A stretch of DNA of 64,000 nt, from NCBI RefSeq assembly GCF_003751625.1, contig NZ_RJUL01000001.1:536244-600243 (forward strand). The letters are read 5' to 3'. The notes below the pieces were generated by a model. The model worked only from the letters and a program-made list of their open reading frames with translations. It was not told the origin of the DNA and did no database searches. Below, piece by piece: positions 8,847-18,109 of the stretch. The DNA comes from Gallaecimonas pentaromativorans. Lineage in GTDB: Bacteria > Pseudomonadota > Gammaproteobacteria > Enterobacterales > Gallaecimonadaceae. The translations under genes were made by a program, and so were the position numbers. The stretch's first letter is position 1, and each line of letters opens with the position of its first letter.

Positions 8847-9691
8847 ACCTGGTTATCGTCAGCGGCACCTCGGGTGCAGGCAAGTCCGTTGCCCTCAAGG
8901 TACTTGAAGACCTGGGCTATTACTGCGTCGACAACCTGCCGCTGAACCTGCTGCCGGCCTTGCTGGAAACATTGAAAGAAGATGTGCGCAAGGTGGCGGT
9001 GAGCATTGATATCCGCAACCTGCCCGAGGCCGAAGAGGCACTGGCCCAGGAGCTGGACTGGCTACCGGACAACATCAACCGCACCGTGCTCTATCTCGAT
9101 GCCGACCAGCAGGTGCTGCTGCGCCGCTTCTCCGAGACCCGCCGCCTGCATCCGTTGTCTCGCCACCAAAACCGCAGCCTGGAAGATGCCCTGGAGCTGG
9201 AACGCCGCCGCCTGATGCCGCTGGCAGACATTGCCGACCTTCGCATCGACACCTCGGATATTTCCATCCACCAGTTGGCCGACTTGGTGCGCGAGCGCAT
9301 TTTGGGTAAAAAAGAAGGCCCCTTGATGCTGGTGTTCGAGTCCTTCGGCTTCAAACACGGCCTGCCCAAGGATGCCGACTACGTCTTTGACGTGCGCTTT
9401 TTACCCAATCCCCATTGGATCCCCGAGCTCAAGCCCCTGACCGGCAAAGACCAACCGGTGAAGGACTTCTTTGCCAGCGAAGTGGAAGTGGCGCGGGTGG
9501 TGATGCAGCTCGACAACCTCCTCGAAAGCTGGCTGCCGCAGCTGGAGCGCAACAACCGCGCTTATGTCACTGTGGCGGTGGGCTGCACCGGCGGCCAGCA
9601 CCGCTCGGTGTTTATCGCCGAGCAGCTGGCGGAGCGCTTTGAAAGCCGGGGCCGGGACGTACAGCGCAAGCACCGGGACATGAAAGGCTGA
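8843..9691 (+). CDS. rapZ: RapZ, RNase adapter / nucleotide-binding protein
   Basis: The 282-residue protein has a Walker A GTSGAGKS (residues 8-15) and the conserved C-terminal VGCTGGQHRSVFIAEQLA block. In E. coli it delivers the GlmZ small RNA to RNase E and so controls glucosamine-6-phosphate synthase. The start at 8843 overlaps ptsN; the longer frame from 8708 lies within ptsN and lacks support. Its TGA shares one base with the npr ATG. Confidence 0.95.
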   Translation: MNLVIVSGTSGAGKSVALKVLEDLGYYCVDNLPLNLLPALLETLKEDVRKVAVSIDIRNLPEAEEALAQELDWLPDNINRTVLYLDADQQVLLRRFSETRRLHPLSRHQNRSLEDALELERRRLMPLADIADLRIDTSDISIHQLADLVRERILGKKEGPLMLVFESFGFKHGLPKDADYVFDVRFLPNPHWIPELKPLTGKDQPVKDFFASEVEVARVVMQLDNLLESWLPQLERNNRAYVTVAVGCTGGQHRSVFIAEQLAERFESRGRDVQRKHRDMKG

Positions 9692-9966
9692 TGAGCCGCT
9701 TAAGCCGCACCCTTATCCTTAAAAACAAGCTGGGGCTTCATGCCCGAGCTGCCACCCAGCTGGTCAAACTCAGCCAGCAATTTGATGCCAGCATCCTCTT
9801 GGAAGCCAAGGGCCGCGAAGCCAACGCCGACTCAGTGCTGGGCCTGCTGCTGCTGGAAGGCCACCAGGGCCAACCGGTGACCCTGCACTGTGAAGGCCCC
9901 GATGCCGAGGCCGCCCTCAATGCCGCCAGCGCCCTTATCGACGCCGGTTTCGATGAAGAGCAATAA
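9691..9966 (+). CDS. npr: NPr, HPr-like phosphocarrier of the nitrogen PTS
   Basis: This 91-residue HPr-family protein carries phosphate from EI-Ntr (PtsP, not in this window) to PtsN. The active-site histidine is His17 in NKLGLHARAATQLVKL, and the second conserved block EANADSVLGLLLLEG is present. It is the last gene of the kdsD operon. The 83 bases to mgtE contain no obvious terminator. Confidence 0.94.
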   Translation: MSRLSRTLILKNKLGLHARAATQLVKLSQQFDASILLEAKGREANADSVLGLLLLEGHQGQPVTLHCEGPDAEAALNAASALIDAGFDEEQ

Positions 9967-10049
9967 CAGCTAAGCACTTCATTCTCATAAATAATTCACT
10001 TCAACTGAGTTACACTGTTTAGCAAGTCCCGCCTGGCAGATGGAACCCT

Positions 10050-11396
10050 ATGGCCGAAGATAAGTCCCCGCCCGCCTTTGAACAGATCAGTACCCTGCTG
10101 GCCAGGGGAAAGTTCGTGCGCGCCCGGGAACTGCTTCACGCCATGGACCCGGCCGACGTCGCCCACCTTTTGGAATCCAGCCCCTCCAAGGCCCGTTTGT
10201 CGCTGTGGCAGCTGGTAGACCCGGATCAGGAAGGGGACATCCTCGACGAGCTGTCTGAAGACGTGCAGCGCGGCATCCTCAAATTGATGGATGCCGACAA
10301 GGTGGCTGCCGCCACCGAGGGCATGGAAACCGACGATCTGGCCTACGTGCTGCGCGGCCTGCCCGACGAGGTGTACCGCAAGGTACTTAAGGCCATGGAC
10401 GCCCAAGACCGCTCCCGCTTAGAGCAGGTGCTGTCCTACGCCGACGACACCGCCGGCGCTATCATGAACACCGACACCATCACCCTGCGCCCAGATGTCA
10501 CAGTCGACGTGGTGATGCGTTACCTGCGCCGCAAAGGCGAGCTGCCCAAGGGCACCGACAGCCTTTATGTGGTGAACAAGGCCGACAAACTGGTGGGCGA
10601 AGTGCCGCTGTCGGTGCTGGTTACCGCCAGCCCCACCGACAAGGTCAAAGAAGTGATGGACCACGAGCCGGAGCCGGTGCATTACAACATGCCCGAGACC
10701 GAGGTGGCCCAGCTCTTTGCCCGTTACGACTGGTACTCGGCGCCGGTGGTGGACGACGAAGGCCATCTTTTGGGCCGGATCACCGTCGATGACGTGGTAG
10801 ACATCATCCGCGAAGACGCCAGCCACTCGATGATGAGCATGGCCGGTCTCGATGACGAAGAAGACACCTTCGCGCCGGTGCTCAAATCCACCCAAAAGCG
10901 CACCATCTGGCTGGGTATCAACCTGCTCACCGCCCTGGCAGCGGCGGCGGTATCCAACCTCTTTGAAGACACCCTGGCCAAGCTCGCCACCCTGGCGGTG
11001 CTGATGACCATAGTGCCGTCCATGGGTGGCATTGCTGGTTCGCAAACCCTGACTCTGGTTATTCGCGGCATGGCCCTTGGCCATATCGGCACCCAGAACT
11101 CGCGGTTCCTGTTTACCAAGGAAATGGCCATCGGGCTTTTGAACGGCCTTATTTGGGCAGGCCTTATCGCCCTTATTGTCGGGCTGTGGAAGCAGGATTG
11201 GGAGCTGTCGGGGATCATCGCCTTTGCCATGGGCATCAACCTCATTGCCGCCGCCGCAGCCGGGGTTACGGTGCCGCTGGTGATGAAGAAATTCAGTATC
11301 GACCCGGCCCTTGCCGGTGGCGTGGTGCTGACCACCGTCACCGATGTGGTGGGGCTCTTTGCCTTTCTGGGCTCGGCGACCCTGCTGATGACATAA
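10050..11396 (+). CDS. mgtE: MgtE, magnesium transporter
   Basis: The 448-residue protein has the MgtE N-terminal helical superhelix (about residues 1-130, with the motif VDPDQEGDILDELSED), a pair of CBS domains (about 131-255) with acidic Mg-sensing residues, and five C-terminal membrane helices (from about residue 285) with the selectivity-filter region TVTDVVGLFAFLGSA. In the family, low cytosolic Mg opens the channel. It stands after npr and ends in the bidirectional terminator shared with the convergent pmbA. No magnesium riboswitch was visible upstream. Confidence 0.95.
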   Translation: MAEDKSPPAFEQISTLLARGKFVRARELLHAMDPADVAHLLESSPSKARLSLWQLVDPDQEGDILDELSEDVQRGILKLMDADKVAAATEGMETDDLAYVLRGLPDEVYRKVLKAMDAQDRSRLEQVLSYADDTAGAIMNTDTITLRPDVTVDVVMRYLRRKGELPKGTDSLYVVNKADKLVGEVPLSVLVTASPTDKVKEVMDHEPEPVHYNMPETEVAQLFARYDWYSAPVVDDEGHLLGRITVDDVVDIIREDASHSMMSMAGLDDEEDTFAPVLKSTQKRTIWLGINLLTALAAAAVSNLFEDTLAKLATLAVLMTIVPSMGGIAGSQTLTLVIRGMALGHIGTQNSRFLFTKEMAIGLLNGLIWAGLIALIVGLWKQDWELSGIIAFAMGINLIAAAAAGVTVPLVMKKFSIDPALAGGVVLTTVTDVVGLFAFLGSATLLMT

Positions 11397-11400
11397 AAAA

Positions 11401-11424
11401 GCCCGGCAATCGCCGGGCTTTTTT
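11401..11424 (+). terminator. Bidirectional rho-independent terminator between mgtE and pmbA
   Basis: The stem is GCCCGGC (11401-11407) and GCCGGGC (11412-11418) with loop AATC, followed by six T. The preceding six A make the same hairpin work on the minus strand. The mgtE TAA and pmbA stop codon both touch the hairpin flanks. Confidence 0.9.
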
Positions 11425-12757
11425 AATCGCCTGCCACCGTCATCCGGTCAATCAGCACCGAGCCGGTGTAAATGCCGCCCCGGCGCTCGGTGTCCGAACC
11501 GATGGCCTGCATCCCCATGAACATGTCCTTGAGGTTGCCGGCGATGGTGATTTCGGAGACGGGATACTGAATTTCGCCGTTCTCCACCCAAAAGCCACCG
11601 GCGCCACGGGAATAATCGCCGGTCACCATGTTGATGCCCTGGCCCATAAGCTCGGTGACGATAAGGCCGCGGCCCAAGCGTTTGACCATGGCGTCAAAAT
11701 CGTCGCCGTTGCCTTTCACATACCAGTTGTGAATACCGCCGGCGTGGCCGGTGGTCTGCATGCCCAGACGCCGGCCCGAGTAGCTGGTCAGCAGGTAGGT
11801 CTGCAAGACCCCACTTTCGATGATGTTGCGCTTGACGGTGCGCACCCCTTCGCTGTCAAAGGGGGTGGAAGCGAGCGCCCCTTTGACGTGGGGATCTTCC
11901 AAAATTTCAACAAAATCAGGCAGGACTTGGTTGCCAAGGCTATCTAGCAAGAAGCTTGAGCGCCGGTACAAGCTGCCGCCGCTGATGGCAGACACCAAAT
12001 GCCCCCACAGGCCGGTTGCTACATCGGCCTGGAACAATACTGGCACCTGCATGGTGCCAAGCTTCTTGGCGCCAAGGCGCGCCAGGGTGTTTTTGGCGGC
12101 GTTGCGGCCCACTTGGGCGGCGTCGTCCAGCTCGCCCAGGCGGCGAGCGATGGCGTAGTCGTAATCGCGCTCCATCTGCTCGCCTTCTTTGGCGATCACC
12201 ACGCAAGAGAGACTATGGCGGCTAGACGGGTAGCTGCCAATCATGCCGTGGGTGTTGCCGTAGACCTTAAAGCCGGCGTGACTGGCAAAGCTGGCGCCAT
12301 CGGAATTGACGATACGCGGGTCGCTGTCCAGGGCCGCTCTTTCGCAGCGCTGGGCCAGGGCAATGGCCTGTTCGGGGTCGATGTCTTGTGGGTGGTAGAG
12401 GTCGAGGTCGGGGTAGTCAAAGGCCAGGGTGTCGGCATCGGCCATGCCGTTGGCGTCGTCCTCGGAGGTGAGCTTGGCGATACGGTCGGCCGCTTCCACT
12501 GCTTCACGGATGGCCTCCACCCGCAAGTCGGAGGTAGAGGCAGAGCCTTTGGCCTTGCCGCGGTATACCGTGACCCCCAGCGCGCCGTCCTTGTTGAACT
12601 CGATGTTCTCCACTTCCCCAAGACGGGTAGAGACACTGAGCCCGGCTTGGCGGCTGATGGCCATTTCGGCGCCGCTGACGCCGATTTTCCTGGCATGTTC
12701 CAGGCCCTGGGCCACCAGGGCTTCGACCGCTTTCATATCCTGGATAATGTTGCTCAC
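11423..12757 (-). CDS. pmbA: TldE/PmbA, non-catalytic partner of the TldD metalloprotease
   Basis: The 444-residue protein forms a heterodimer with TldD that degrades unfolded or modified peptides; in E. coli it matures microcin B17 and degrades CcdA. It has the family motif region DFVEILEDPHVKGALASTPFDSEGV and ends ...GSVLIDRMTVAGD. It lacks the HExxxH metal motif, as expected for TldE. It diverges from yjgA, the same neighbour as in E. coli. tldD lies 7 kb away on the same strand. Confidence 0.95.
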   Translation of the reverse strand: MSNIIQDMKAVEALVAQGLEHARKIGVSGAEMAISRQAGLSVSTRLGEVENIEFNKDGALGVTVYRGKAKGSASTSDLRVEAIREAVEAADRIAKLTSEDDANGMADADTLAFDYPDLDLYHPQDIDPEQAIALAQRCERAALDSDPRIVNSDGASFASHAGFKVYGNTHGMIGSYPSSRHSLSCVVIAKEGEQMERDYDYAIARRLGELDDAAQVGRNAAKNTLARLGAKKLGTMQVPVLFQADVATGLWGHLVSAISGGSLYRRSSFLLDSLGNQVLPDFVEILEDPHVKGALASTPFDSEGVRTVKRNIIESGVLQTYLLTSYSGRRLGMQTTGHAGGIHNWYVKGNGDDFDAMVKRLGRGLIVTELMGQGINMVTGDYSRGAGGFWVENGEIQYPVSEITIAGNLKDMFMGMQAIGSDTERRGGIYTGSVLIDRMTVAGD

Positions 12758-12868
12758 CGCAACCTCTACTGTTATCGGCTAATGCTGCCGAGCATAACAC
12801 AGACAGGTAGCTACGGAGGCGCCGTGCAAACTGCTATCATAGGGGAAATTTGCCAATGCGCTTTATTC

Positions 12869-13381
12869 ATGCAACCCAAAGACGACGACGAAGAAATCAT
12901 TTACATCAGCAAGTCCGAGCTCAAACGCGAAGCCAACGAGGCCGCGGATCTGGGCAAGGAGCTGATGGAGCTCGCCCCCGCCCAACTGGACAAAATCCCC
13001 CTGGACGATGACCTGCGCGCCGCCATCACCCTGGCCAACAAAATACGCAACAAGCACGAAGGCTTTCGCCGCCAGCGCCAGTTTGTGGCCAAGCTGGTGC
13101 GCCAAGCCGACCCGGAGCCTATTATCGAGGCTCTGAATAAAATCAAGAACCTGCACGCCCAGGAGACGGTAAAGCTGCATCTGGCCGAGCAATGGCGCGA
13201 GCGCTTCATGAGCCAGGGTAACGACGCGGTACAGGCTTTTATCGACCAGTACCCTGGGATAGACATCCAGCGTCTTCGCCAGACGCTACGGCTGGCATTA
13301 AAAGAAAAGGCCGCCAACAAGCCGCCCAAGTACTACCGTGAGCTGTTCCAGATAGTCAAAGAACAAATCACCGACCAATAA
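12869..13381 (+). CDS. darP: DarP/YjgA, ribosome-associated 50S biogenesis factor
   Basis: The 170-residue protein is highly charged and alpha-helical. It has family residues YISKSELKREANEAADLGKEL, LDDDLRAAI, and RQRQFVAKLVR. In E. coli it co-purifies with late 50S precursors. The ATG at 12869 is chosen because the longer upstream frame is antisense to pmbA and is not conserved in character. A terminator follows at 13382. Confidence 0.93.
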   Translation: MQPKDDDEEIIYISKSELKREANEAADLGKELMELAPAQLDKIPLDDDLRAAITLANKIRNKHEGFRRQRQFVAKLVRQADPEPIIEALNKIKNLHAQETVKLHLAEQWRERFMSQGNDAVQAFIDQYPGIDIQRLRQTLRLALKEKAANKPPKYYRELFQIVKEQITDQ

Positions 13382-13403
13382 GCCCCGCCAGCGGGGCTTT
13401 TTT
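13382..13403 (+). terminator. Rho-independent terminator of yjgA
   Basis: The stem is GCCCCGC (13382-13388) and GCGGGGC (13391-13397) with a CA loop, followed by six T. It starts immediately after the yjgA TAA and overlaps the 3' end of the convergent VOC gene. The minus-strand T run is weaker, so it may terminate mainly on the plus strand. Confidence 0.85.
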
Positions 13404-13785
13404 ATGGGGCCAGGTTGGCAATCTCGATGAGGTTCTGGTCTGGGTCGCGGATATAAACCGAGAGAATGGGGCCGGTGGCGCCGGTGCGGGGCACCGGGCC
13501 TTCTGCAATGGCAACGCCCTTGGCATTAAGCTCGGCCACCACCTCAGCAATCGAAGTGGTGGCGATAAAACACAGATCGCCGGCACCGGCAGTAGGGTTA
13601 AGGGCCTTGGGCTCGAACTCGCGGCCCACCTGGTGCAGGTTTATCTTCTGGTTGCCAAAAGCCAGCGCCTTTCGCCCCTGGCCAAAGGTCACCACCTCAA
13701 AGCCGAGAATGTCCTGATAAAAGGCGCAGCTGGCGTCGATGTCGGCCACGGTCAGTACTAGGTGGTCAAGATGGTCTATGTTCAT
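13402..13785 (-). CDS. VOC-superfamily (glyoxalase/dioxygenase fold) protein
   Basis: The 127-residue protein is a single VOC fold. It begins MNIDHLDHLVLTVADIDASC with a potential metal His (HLDHLVLTV), the motif FYQDILGFEV, a middle KINLHQVGREFEP (second His) and ends DPDQNLIEIANL with the C-terminal Glu. This pattern resembles the fosfomycin-resistance/STM3117-like subgroup. The substrate cannot be told from the sequence. The ATG at 13785 is preceded by AAGGAC; an upstream start at 13851 would add an unsupported Arg/Pro-rich stretch. Confidence 0.8.
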   Translation of the reverse strand: MNIDHLDHLVLTVADIDASCAFYQDILGFEVVTFGQGRKALAFGNQKINLHQVGREFEPKALNPTAGAGDLCFIATTSIAEVVAELNAKGVAIAEGPVPRTGATGPILSVYIRDPDQNLIEIANLAP

Positions 13786-13970
13786 GGCGTTGTCCTTACC
13801 ATGTTGTGTCAATGGCGCCGCCATTTCGCCGCAAGGGCGGCGCGCTGGCAAGGCGATACTCTGTTACGCCGCCCCTGCTGTGCCTGCGGGGCGCAGTAAG
13901 ATATAACAACAGGTTACCAAGACAGCCCCCCAAGCGGGGCCTTTTATCGGCCGCTTTCCAAGGAGGCAGT

Positions 13971-14972
13971 ATGCGAAAAGCCGTTTTTTTATGGGCCAGT
14001 TTGGCCCTTGCCGCGCCGCTGGCCCAGGCCTGCAACCAAAACGTGGCGCCCGGCCAATCCATCCAGGCCGCCATTGATGCCCTGCCTAAGGACAACTCCC
14101 CCCAGACCCTGTGCTTACAAGCCGGCACCTACAACATCGACGGCCTGCTGCACATCGACCGCAGCAATATCACCCTGAGTGGCGCCGGCGACGCCAGCCA
14201 TATATTGATGCGCGATGACGTAGAGCAGCCGGTACTGGTGATTGGTGACTACCAGCACCCCGAGCCCCAGGCCGCCATCCGCAATGTGGTGATTGAGAAC
14301 CTCAAGCTGACCGGCAACCACAGCGCCAAGGAATTCATGCCGGCCCTGCCCTATTTGAGCAACAGCGTGGTGATTGTGCGCCGCGGCGAGCAAATCGTGT
14401 TTCGAAACCTCACCCTGGACCGCTGCCGCAGCGCCTGTTTGCTGACCGAGCGCCAAAGTAGCAATGTGCGCATCGAGCAAAACCGCATCACCGGCGCGAT
14501 GTGGGACGGGGTATCCTTTAACAGCACTCGCTTTGTGGTGATGCGCGGCAATAGTGTCAGCCACAACGTGGCCGCCGCCATCACCGCCGAAAACTTAGAA
14601 GACAGCTACATCAGCAACAACCAACTAGTGGATAACGGCTCCCACGGCGCCTACCTGTCCAACTCCTATCGCAATGTCTTTGAAGACAACACCATCAACA
14701 ACAACAAGCAGGCCGGCATTTACCTGACCTGTGCCATCCGCACCCGCAGCCCACTGATCTGCTGGGACAACTCCATGAGCGCGGACAACACCTTCAAAGA
14801 CAACACCCTAAACGACAATACCTTCGGCTACGCCGTGGGGGTGGACAGCGCCGCCAATTGCGCCAAACCGGGCTTTAAAATCAACGTCTGGAAGGACAAC
14901 CACAGCAACGGCCCCAACCAGCAATACCCGGCCCTTTTTGGCCGCTGCACCACCGCCGACCCAGAAAGTTAA
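13971..14972 (+). CDS. Secreted right-handed parallel beta-helix protein
   Basis: This 333-residue protein has a signal peptide of about 20 residues (MRKAVFLWASLALAAPLAQA) and then Cys21. The mature part shows repeated beta-helix rungs rich in Asn: IRNVVIENLKLTGNHS, VRIEQNRITG, FVVMRGNSVSHN, SYISNNQLVDNGSHG, NVFEDNTINNNKQAG and TFKDNTLNDNTFG. Such rungs are typical of NosD/pectate-lyase-like CASH domains. It opens with GQSIQAAIDALP, a common capping helix of these folds. Seven or so cysteines suggest disulfides. The ATG follows AAGGAGG at 13960-13966. No catalytic residues are recognisable, so the function is unknown. The gene is convergent to the ABC exporter. Confidence 0.85.
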   Translation: MRKAVFLWASLALAAPLAQACNQNVAPGQSIQAAIDALPKDNSPQTLCLQAGTYNIDGLLHIDRSNITLSGAGDASHILMRDDVEQPVLVIGDYQHPEPQAAIRNVVIENLKLTGNHSAKEFMPALPYLSNSVVIVRRGEQIVFRNLTLDRCRSACLLTERQSSNVRIEQNRITGAMWDGVSFNSTRFVVMRGNSVSHNVAAAITAENLEDSYISNNQLVDNGSHGAYLSNSYRNVFEDNTINNNKQAGIYLTCAIRTRSPLICWDNSMSADNTFKDNTLNDNTFGYAVGVDSAANCAKPGFKINVWKDNHSNGPNQQYPALFGRCTTADPES

Positions 14973-14984
14973 CCCCATGAAAAA

Positions 14985-15008
14985 GCCCGGCATCAGCCGG
15001 GCTTTTTT
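14985..15008. terminator. Bidirectional terminator between the beta-helix gene and the ABC permease
   Basis: The stem is GCCCGGC (14985-14991) and GCCGGGC (14996-15002) with loop ATCA, A-tract before and T-tract after. The block 14979-15007 is identical, base for base, to 19583-19611. Confidence 0.9.
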
Positions 15009-17406
15009 ACAGCAGTTCTCTTATCGGCCTTTTTAATGAGCGCCGCAGCGCCCAAAGGCAACAAAAGGCCAGTACCGCCAGCAGTAGCACCAAGGTCAGC
15101 GCTACCACGTCCAGGCTGGCAAGGTCGGCGTTAAGGCTCAGGGCCAAACGGTCATTGAGGCGCCACACCAGGGCCGCCACTACCACAAAGGCCGCCATCG
15201 CTACCGCCAGCAATTCCAGGCTTAGCAGCCCCAGCAAATGGTGGAACCGGGCACCTACCGCCAACATCACCCCAAACTTGCGTTTACGCATCCGAAGCTG
15301 CGCTTCAAGCTGGTTATAGAGGCTTGAAATGCTCAGCAGGCTGACCAGCCCTCCTAGCACCATGGCCAGCAGCACCATGTTGTCCATAGCGACGTTGAGT
15401 TTGGCCAGCGCCTCTTTGACGCTGCCGGTGGGGGTCAGGGTCCACAGCTCACCGTTATCCTGGTTAAAGCGCTTGAGCTGCTGCACCAAAGCCGGCTCAA
15501 CCTCCCGCTGCACGATAAAGCTCAGCGCGTCGGCCTTGTCGAGGTTATCGAGCAAGCCGTAGATCATCGGCTGGTGTTTATTGAGCACACCCAAATGCGG
15601 CAAGTCATCGATGATGCCATCAACATGAATCGCCTGGTTTTTCTCAAAACCCAGGGTGTCGCCCTTTTCCATGAAAAGGGTCTTGCCGATGCTGCTTTCA
15701 TCCAAGGGCAAGCCCAGGATCTGCGCCGCCGAGGCGTTCAGCACCACGCCCTGACGATTAGGCTCGCCACCGGCCAGCATCTTGGCCTTGATAACGGAAA
15801 AGAAACTGCCCGACACCGCCAGGGTGTTGATGTTGGGGCTGTCCTTTTTAAAATCCGCTGCCGCGACGGCGGTTTTGGACGGAAAACTGATGGGCGACAC
15901 AAAGCCGCCTTTGGTGATGGCAACGTCACCGCGCTCGGCCATCACCAGCAGCGACGGCACATTCAAGGGGTGAGCGGCATCGTTGCCGTCACTGGCGTCA
16001 AGCTTAAAGGTATCGAGCCCCACCCCGAACTGCTCTTGCTGGTGTACTTGCCACTGGGTATGGAGCATGGCAAAGGCCAGCAGCAGAGACAGTCCGGCAA
16101 AGCACAGCTGCGCCCCCAGGTTAAGGCGGCTCAGCTGGCGCTGGGCCGGGCTGGCATCCTGACTTTTACTGCGGCTGAACTGGCTTTTTCGCAATAGGGC
16201 CAGCAACGGCAGGCTGGTACTGATGGCAACGGCCGTGGCCGCCACCAAGGTGGCGACCACCAGCGCCAGCACCGTGGCACCAAAGCTCACCGGCAGCGGC
16301 CACAGTGCATGGGCATTGCTATAAAGCGCCAGGCCCGCCGCCGCTAGCCAGCCCAGCAGCAAGGCTGGCACCAACAGCGGCAACTGCTCTAAAAACACTT
16401 GCCGAGCCAGTTGCTGGGCGTTGGCGCCCACCGCAATGCGGGTAGCAAACTCCCCTTGGCGCCGCAAAAACTGGTTAATGCCGTGGCTTAACAGGTTCAG
16501 CACGTTGATAAGGCCGAACATCAGGCTCAGTACCAGGATCACCCACCACTGCTTGCGCATCTGGCTTTGCTCGCCAGGAGCAAAGTTCACCCCAGGCAGC
16601 ACGTATTTCTTCATGTTGTCGAGGTTGGAGGAGAAGCTGACGTCTCCTTCCTGCTTTTGCGCGTCTTCATCATTAAGAAGACGCTGCAAATCGGCCGGCT
16701 CAAACCCGCTCTTTACCACCGCCACCCCGTAGTAGAACGGCACCTTGGCAACCAGCTGCTTTTTAATCAGAGCGATTTGCTCAGCCGGTAAGGTTGGAGG
16801 CAACCCTATCTCGAAAAACGCGGCCAGGTTATTGGCCGACACCCAGACCGCGCCACCGATTTTTTTATCGGCGGCGATGGCATCGGGAATGTAACCGGCA
16901 ATGTGCAGCCCCTTGCCCGACGCTTTAGCGATAAGGGTTTTGCCCAGCAGGCTACCCTGCCCCCACTGGCGCTCAAAGGCGCGGCTGACATAAGCCTGGT
17001 TATCAAAGTCTGCCGCTTTTACGTCAATGCCTTGGATGCCAAGGGTGCTAAAGAAATCGGCGTCAACAAAGCCGATATCTTCTTTAAAACTCTTATCGTC
17101 GATGCGAAAAGCGCCGGGAGTCTGCCCGACTTTGACCATGTTGAGGATCCCCGGCGCCTTGGCTGCCTGGTCCAGCACTTCGCTGCCGACCCCCAGCAGG
17201 GTGTCCTTGGGGCTCTGAAGGCCGATGGTCACATACTGCGAACTGGTATTGGTCACCCACTGGGGCACGGCACTAAACAGTGACGGTGCGGTGGCCAGGT
17301 TGATACTGAGCAGCATGGCAAAAAGAGTAAAACCCACTAAGAGCAGCAGGTACTGGGCAAGGTGGGCTTTCCACTGGCGAAAGCCATAAGCGATTGCAAA
17401 AAACAT
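15007..17406 (-). CDS. FtsX/MacB-type ABC transporter permease, large duplicated form
   Basis: The 799-residue membrane protein has two FtsX-like halves. The first half has a helix at about residues 15-37, a large periplasmic region (about 40-280) and helices near 285-400. The second has a helix near 435-455, a second periplasmic region and three helices near 680-790, ending LKRPIRELL. This 4+4 layout is the form seen in large MacB-like or SalY-like permeases. It lies 10 bases after its ATPase gene. The substrate is not identifiable; family members export peptides, lipoproteins, macrolides or act as mechanotransmitters. Confidence 0.85.
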   Translation of the reverse strand: MFFAIAYGFRQWKAHLAQYLLLLVGFTLFAMLLSINLATAPSLFSAVPQWVTNTSSQYVTIGLQSPKDTLLGVGSEVLDQAAKAPGILNMVKVGQTPGAFRIDDKSFKEDIGFVDADFFSTLGIQGIDVKAADFDNQAYVSRAFERQWGQGSLLGKTLIAKASGKGLHIAGYIPDAIAADKKIGGAVWVSANNLAAFFEIGLPPTLPAEQIALIKKQLVAKVPFYYGVAVVKSGFEPADLQRLLNDEDAQKQEGDVSFSSNLDNMKKYVLPGVNFAPGEQSQMRKQWWVILVLSLMFGLINVLNLLSHGINQFLRRQGEFATRIAVGANAQQLARQVFLEQLPLLVPALLLGWLAAAGLALYSNAHALWPLPVSFGATVLALVVATLVAATAVAISTSLPLLALLRKSQFSRSKSQDASPAQRQLSRLNLGAQLCFAGLSLLLAFAMLHTQWQVHQQEQFGVGLDTFKLDASDGNDAAHPLNVPSLLVMAERGDVAITKGGFVSPISFPSKTAVAAADFKKDSPNINTLAVSGSFFSVIKAKMLAGGEPNRQGVVLNASAAQILGLPLDESSIGKTLFMEKGDTLGFEKNQAIHVDGIIDDLPHLGVLNKHQPMIYGLLDNLDKADALSFIVQREVEPALVQQLKRFNQDNGELWTLTPTGSVKEALAKLNVAMDNMVLLAMVLGGLVSLLSISSLYNQLEAQLRMRKRKFGVMLAVGARFHHLLGLLSLELLAVAMAAFVVVAALVWRLNDRLALSLNADLASLDVVALTLVLLLAVLAFCCLWALRRSLKRPIRELL

Positions 17407-17416
17407 GGCCGCTCCC

Positions 17417-18100
17417 TCAGTGCTCGGTGACTAATTCGCCGTCCTGAATGTGCAGGACCCGGGCGCATTTGTCCGCCAGCTTCTGGGAGTGGGTGACCAA
17501 CAGAATGGTAACGCCTTCGCCGTTAAGCTGCTCGAAGAGGTTGAAGATGGCTTCTTCCGAGGCCGAGTCCAGGTTGCCGGTAGGCTCGTCGGCCAGCAGG
17601 ATATCGGGTTTGGTGACCAGAGCCCTGGCAATGGCCACCCGTTGCTGCTGGCCACCGGAGAGCTGCTCGGGGTAGCTGTCGATTTTATCGCGTAGGCCAA
17701 CCTGCTCAAGCACCTGTTGAGCCAGCACACGGTATTGGGATTTGGCCACCGCCTTGTTGTAACGCAGCGGCAGCACGATGTTCTCCATCACCGTCATGTC
17801 GTTGACCAAGTTGAAGTTTTGAAACACCCAACCGATGTTGCGGTTACGAAGGGCGGCCTTTTGAAAGGCAGAGAGCTGCCGGATCGGCTGGCCACAGAGG
17901 TGGTAGTCGCCATCGCTGGCTTCATCAAGCAGCCCCAAAATAGAAAGTAAGGTCGATTTACCACAGCCGGACTTACCGGTAATGGCCACAAACTCCCCTT
18001 CGTTGATGGCAAACGACAGCCCCTTGAGGGCTTGCACCGGCACCTTGTCGGCGTTGAATACCTTGCTAAGTCCCTTTACCGCCAGTAATGCTTCACTCAT
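17417..18100 (-). CDS. ABC transporter ATPase of the MacB/LolD class
   Basis: This 227-residue ATPase has Walker A TGKSGCGKST (residues 41-50), the Q-loop WVFQNFNLV, signature LSGGQQQRVAIARAL, Walker B ILLADEPTGNLDSASEE and switch LLVTHSQKLA. The GNLD after Walker B is typical of the FtsE/LolD/MacB class that drives FtsX-fold permeases. It is the middle gene of a three-gene operon: it lies 9 bases after the adaptor gene and 10 bases before the permease gene. Confidence 0.93.
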   Translation of the reverse strand: MSEALLAVKGLSKVFNADKVPVQALKGLSFAINEGEFVAITGKSGCGKSTLLSILGLLDEASDGDYHLCGQPIRQLSAFQKAALRNRNIGWVFQNFNLVNDMTVMENIVLPLRYNKAVAKSQYRVLAQQVLEQVGLRDKIDSYPEQLSGGQQQRVAIARALVTKPDILLADEPTGNLDSASEEAIFNLFEQLNGEGVTILLVTHSQKLADKCARVLHIQDGELVTEH

Positions 18101-18109
18101 CTTTTGTCC

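Noticed and set aside
9967..10049. Possible magnesium-sensing leader before mgtE
   Set aside because: The 83-base gap is too short for an M-box-type riboswitch and shows no matching structure.
13923..13946. C-rich/G-rich hairpin followed by CTTTTAT upstream of the beta-helix gene
   Set aside because: Stem is only about 5 bp with a short T run; possible weak attenuator but not supported enough to list.
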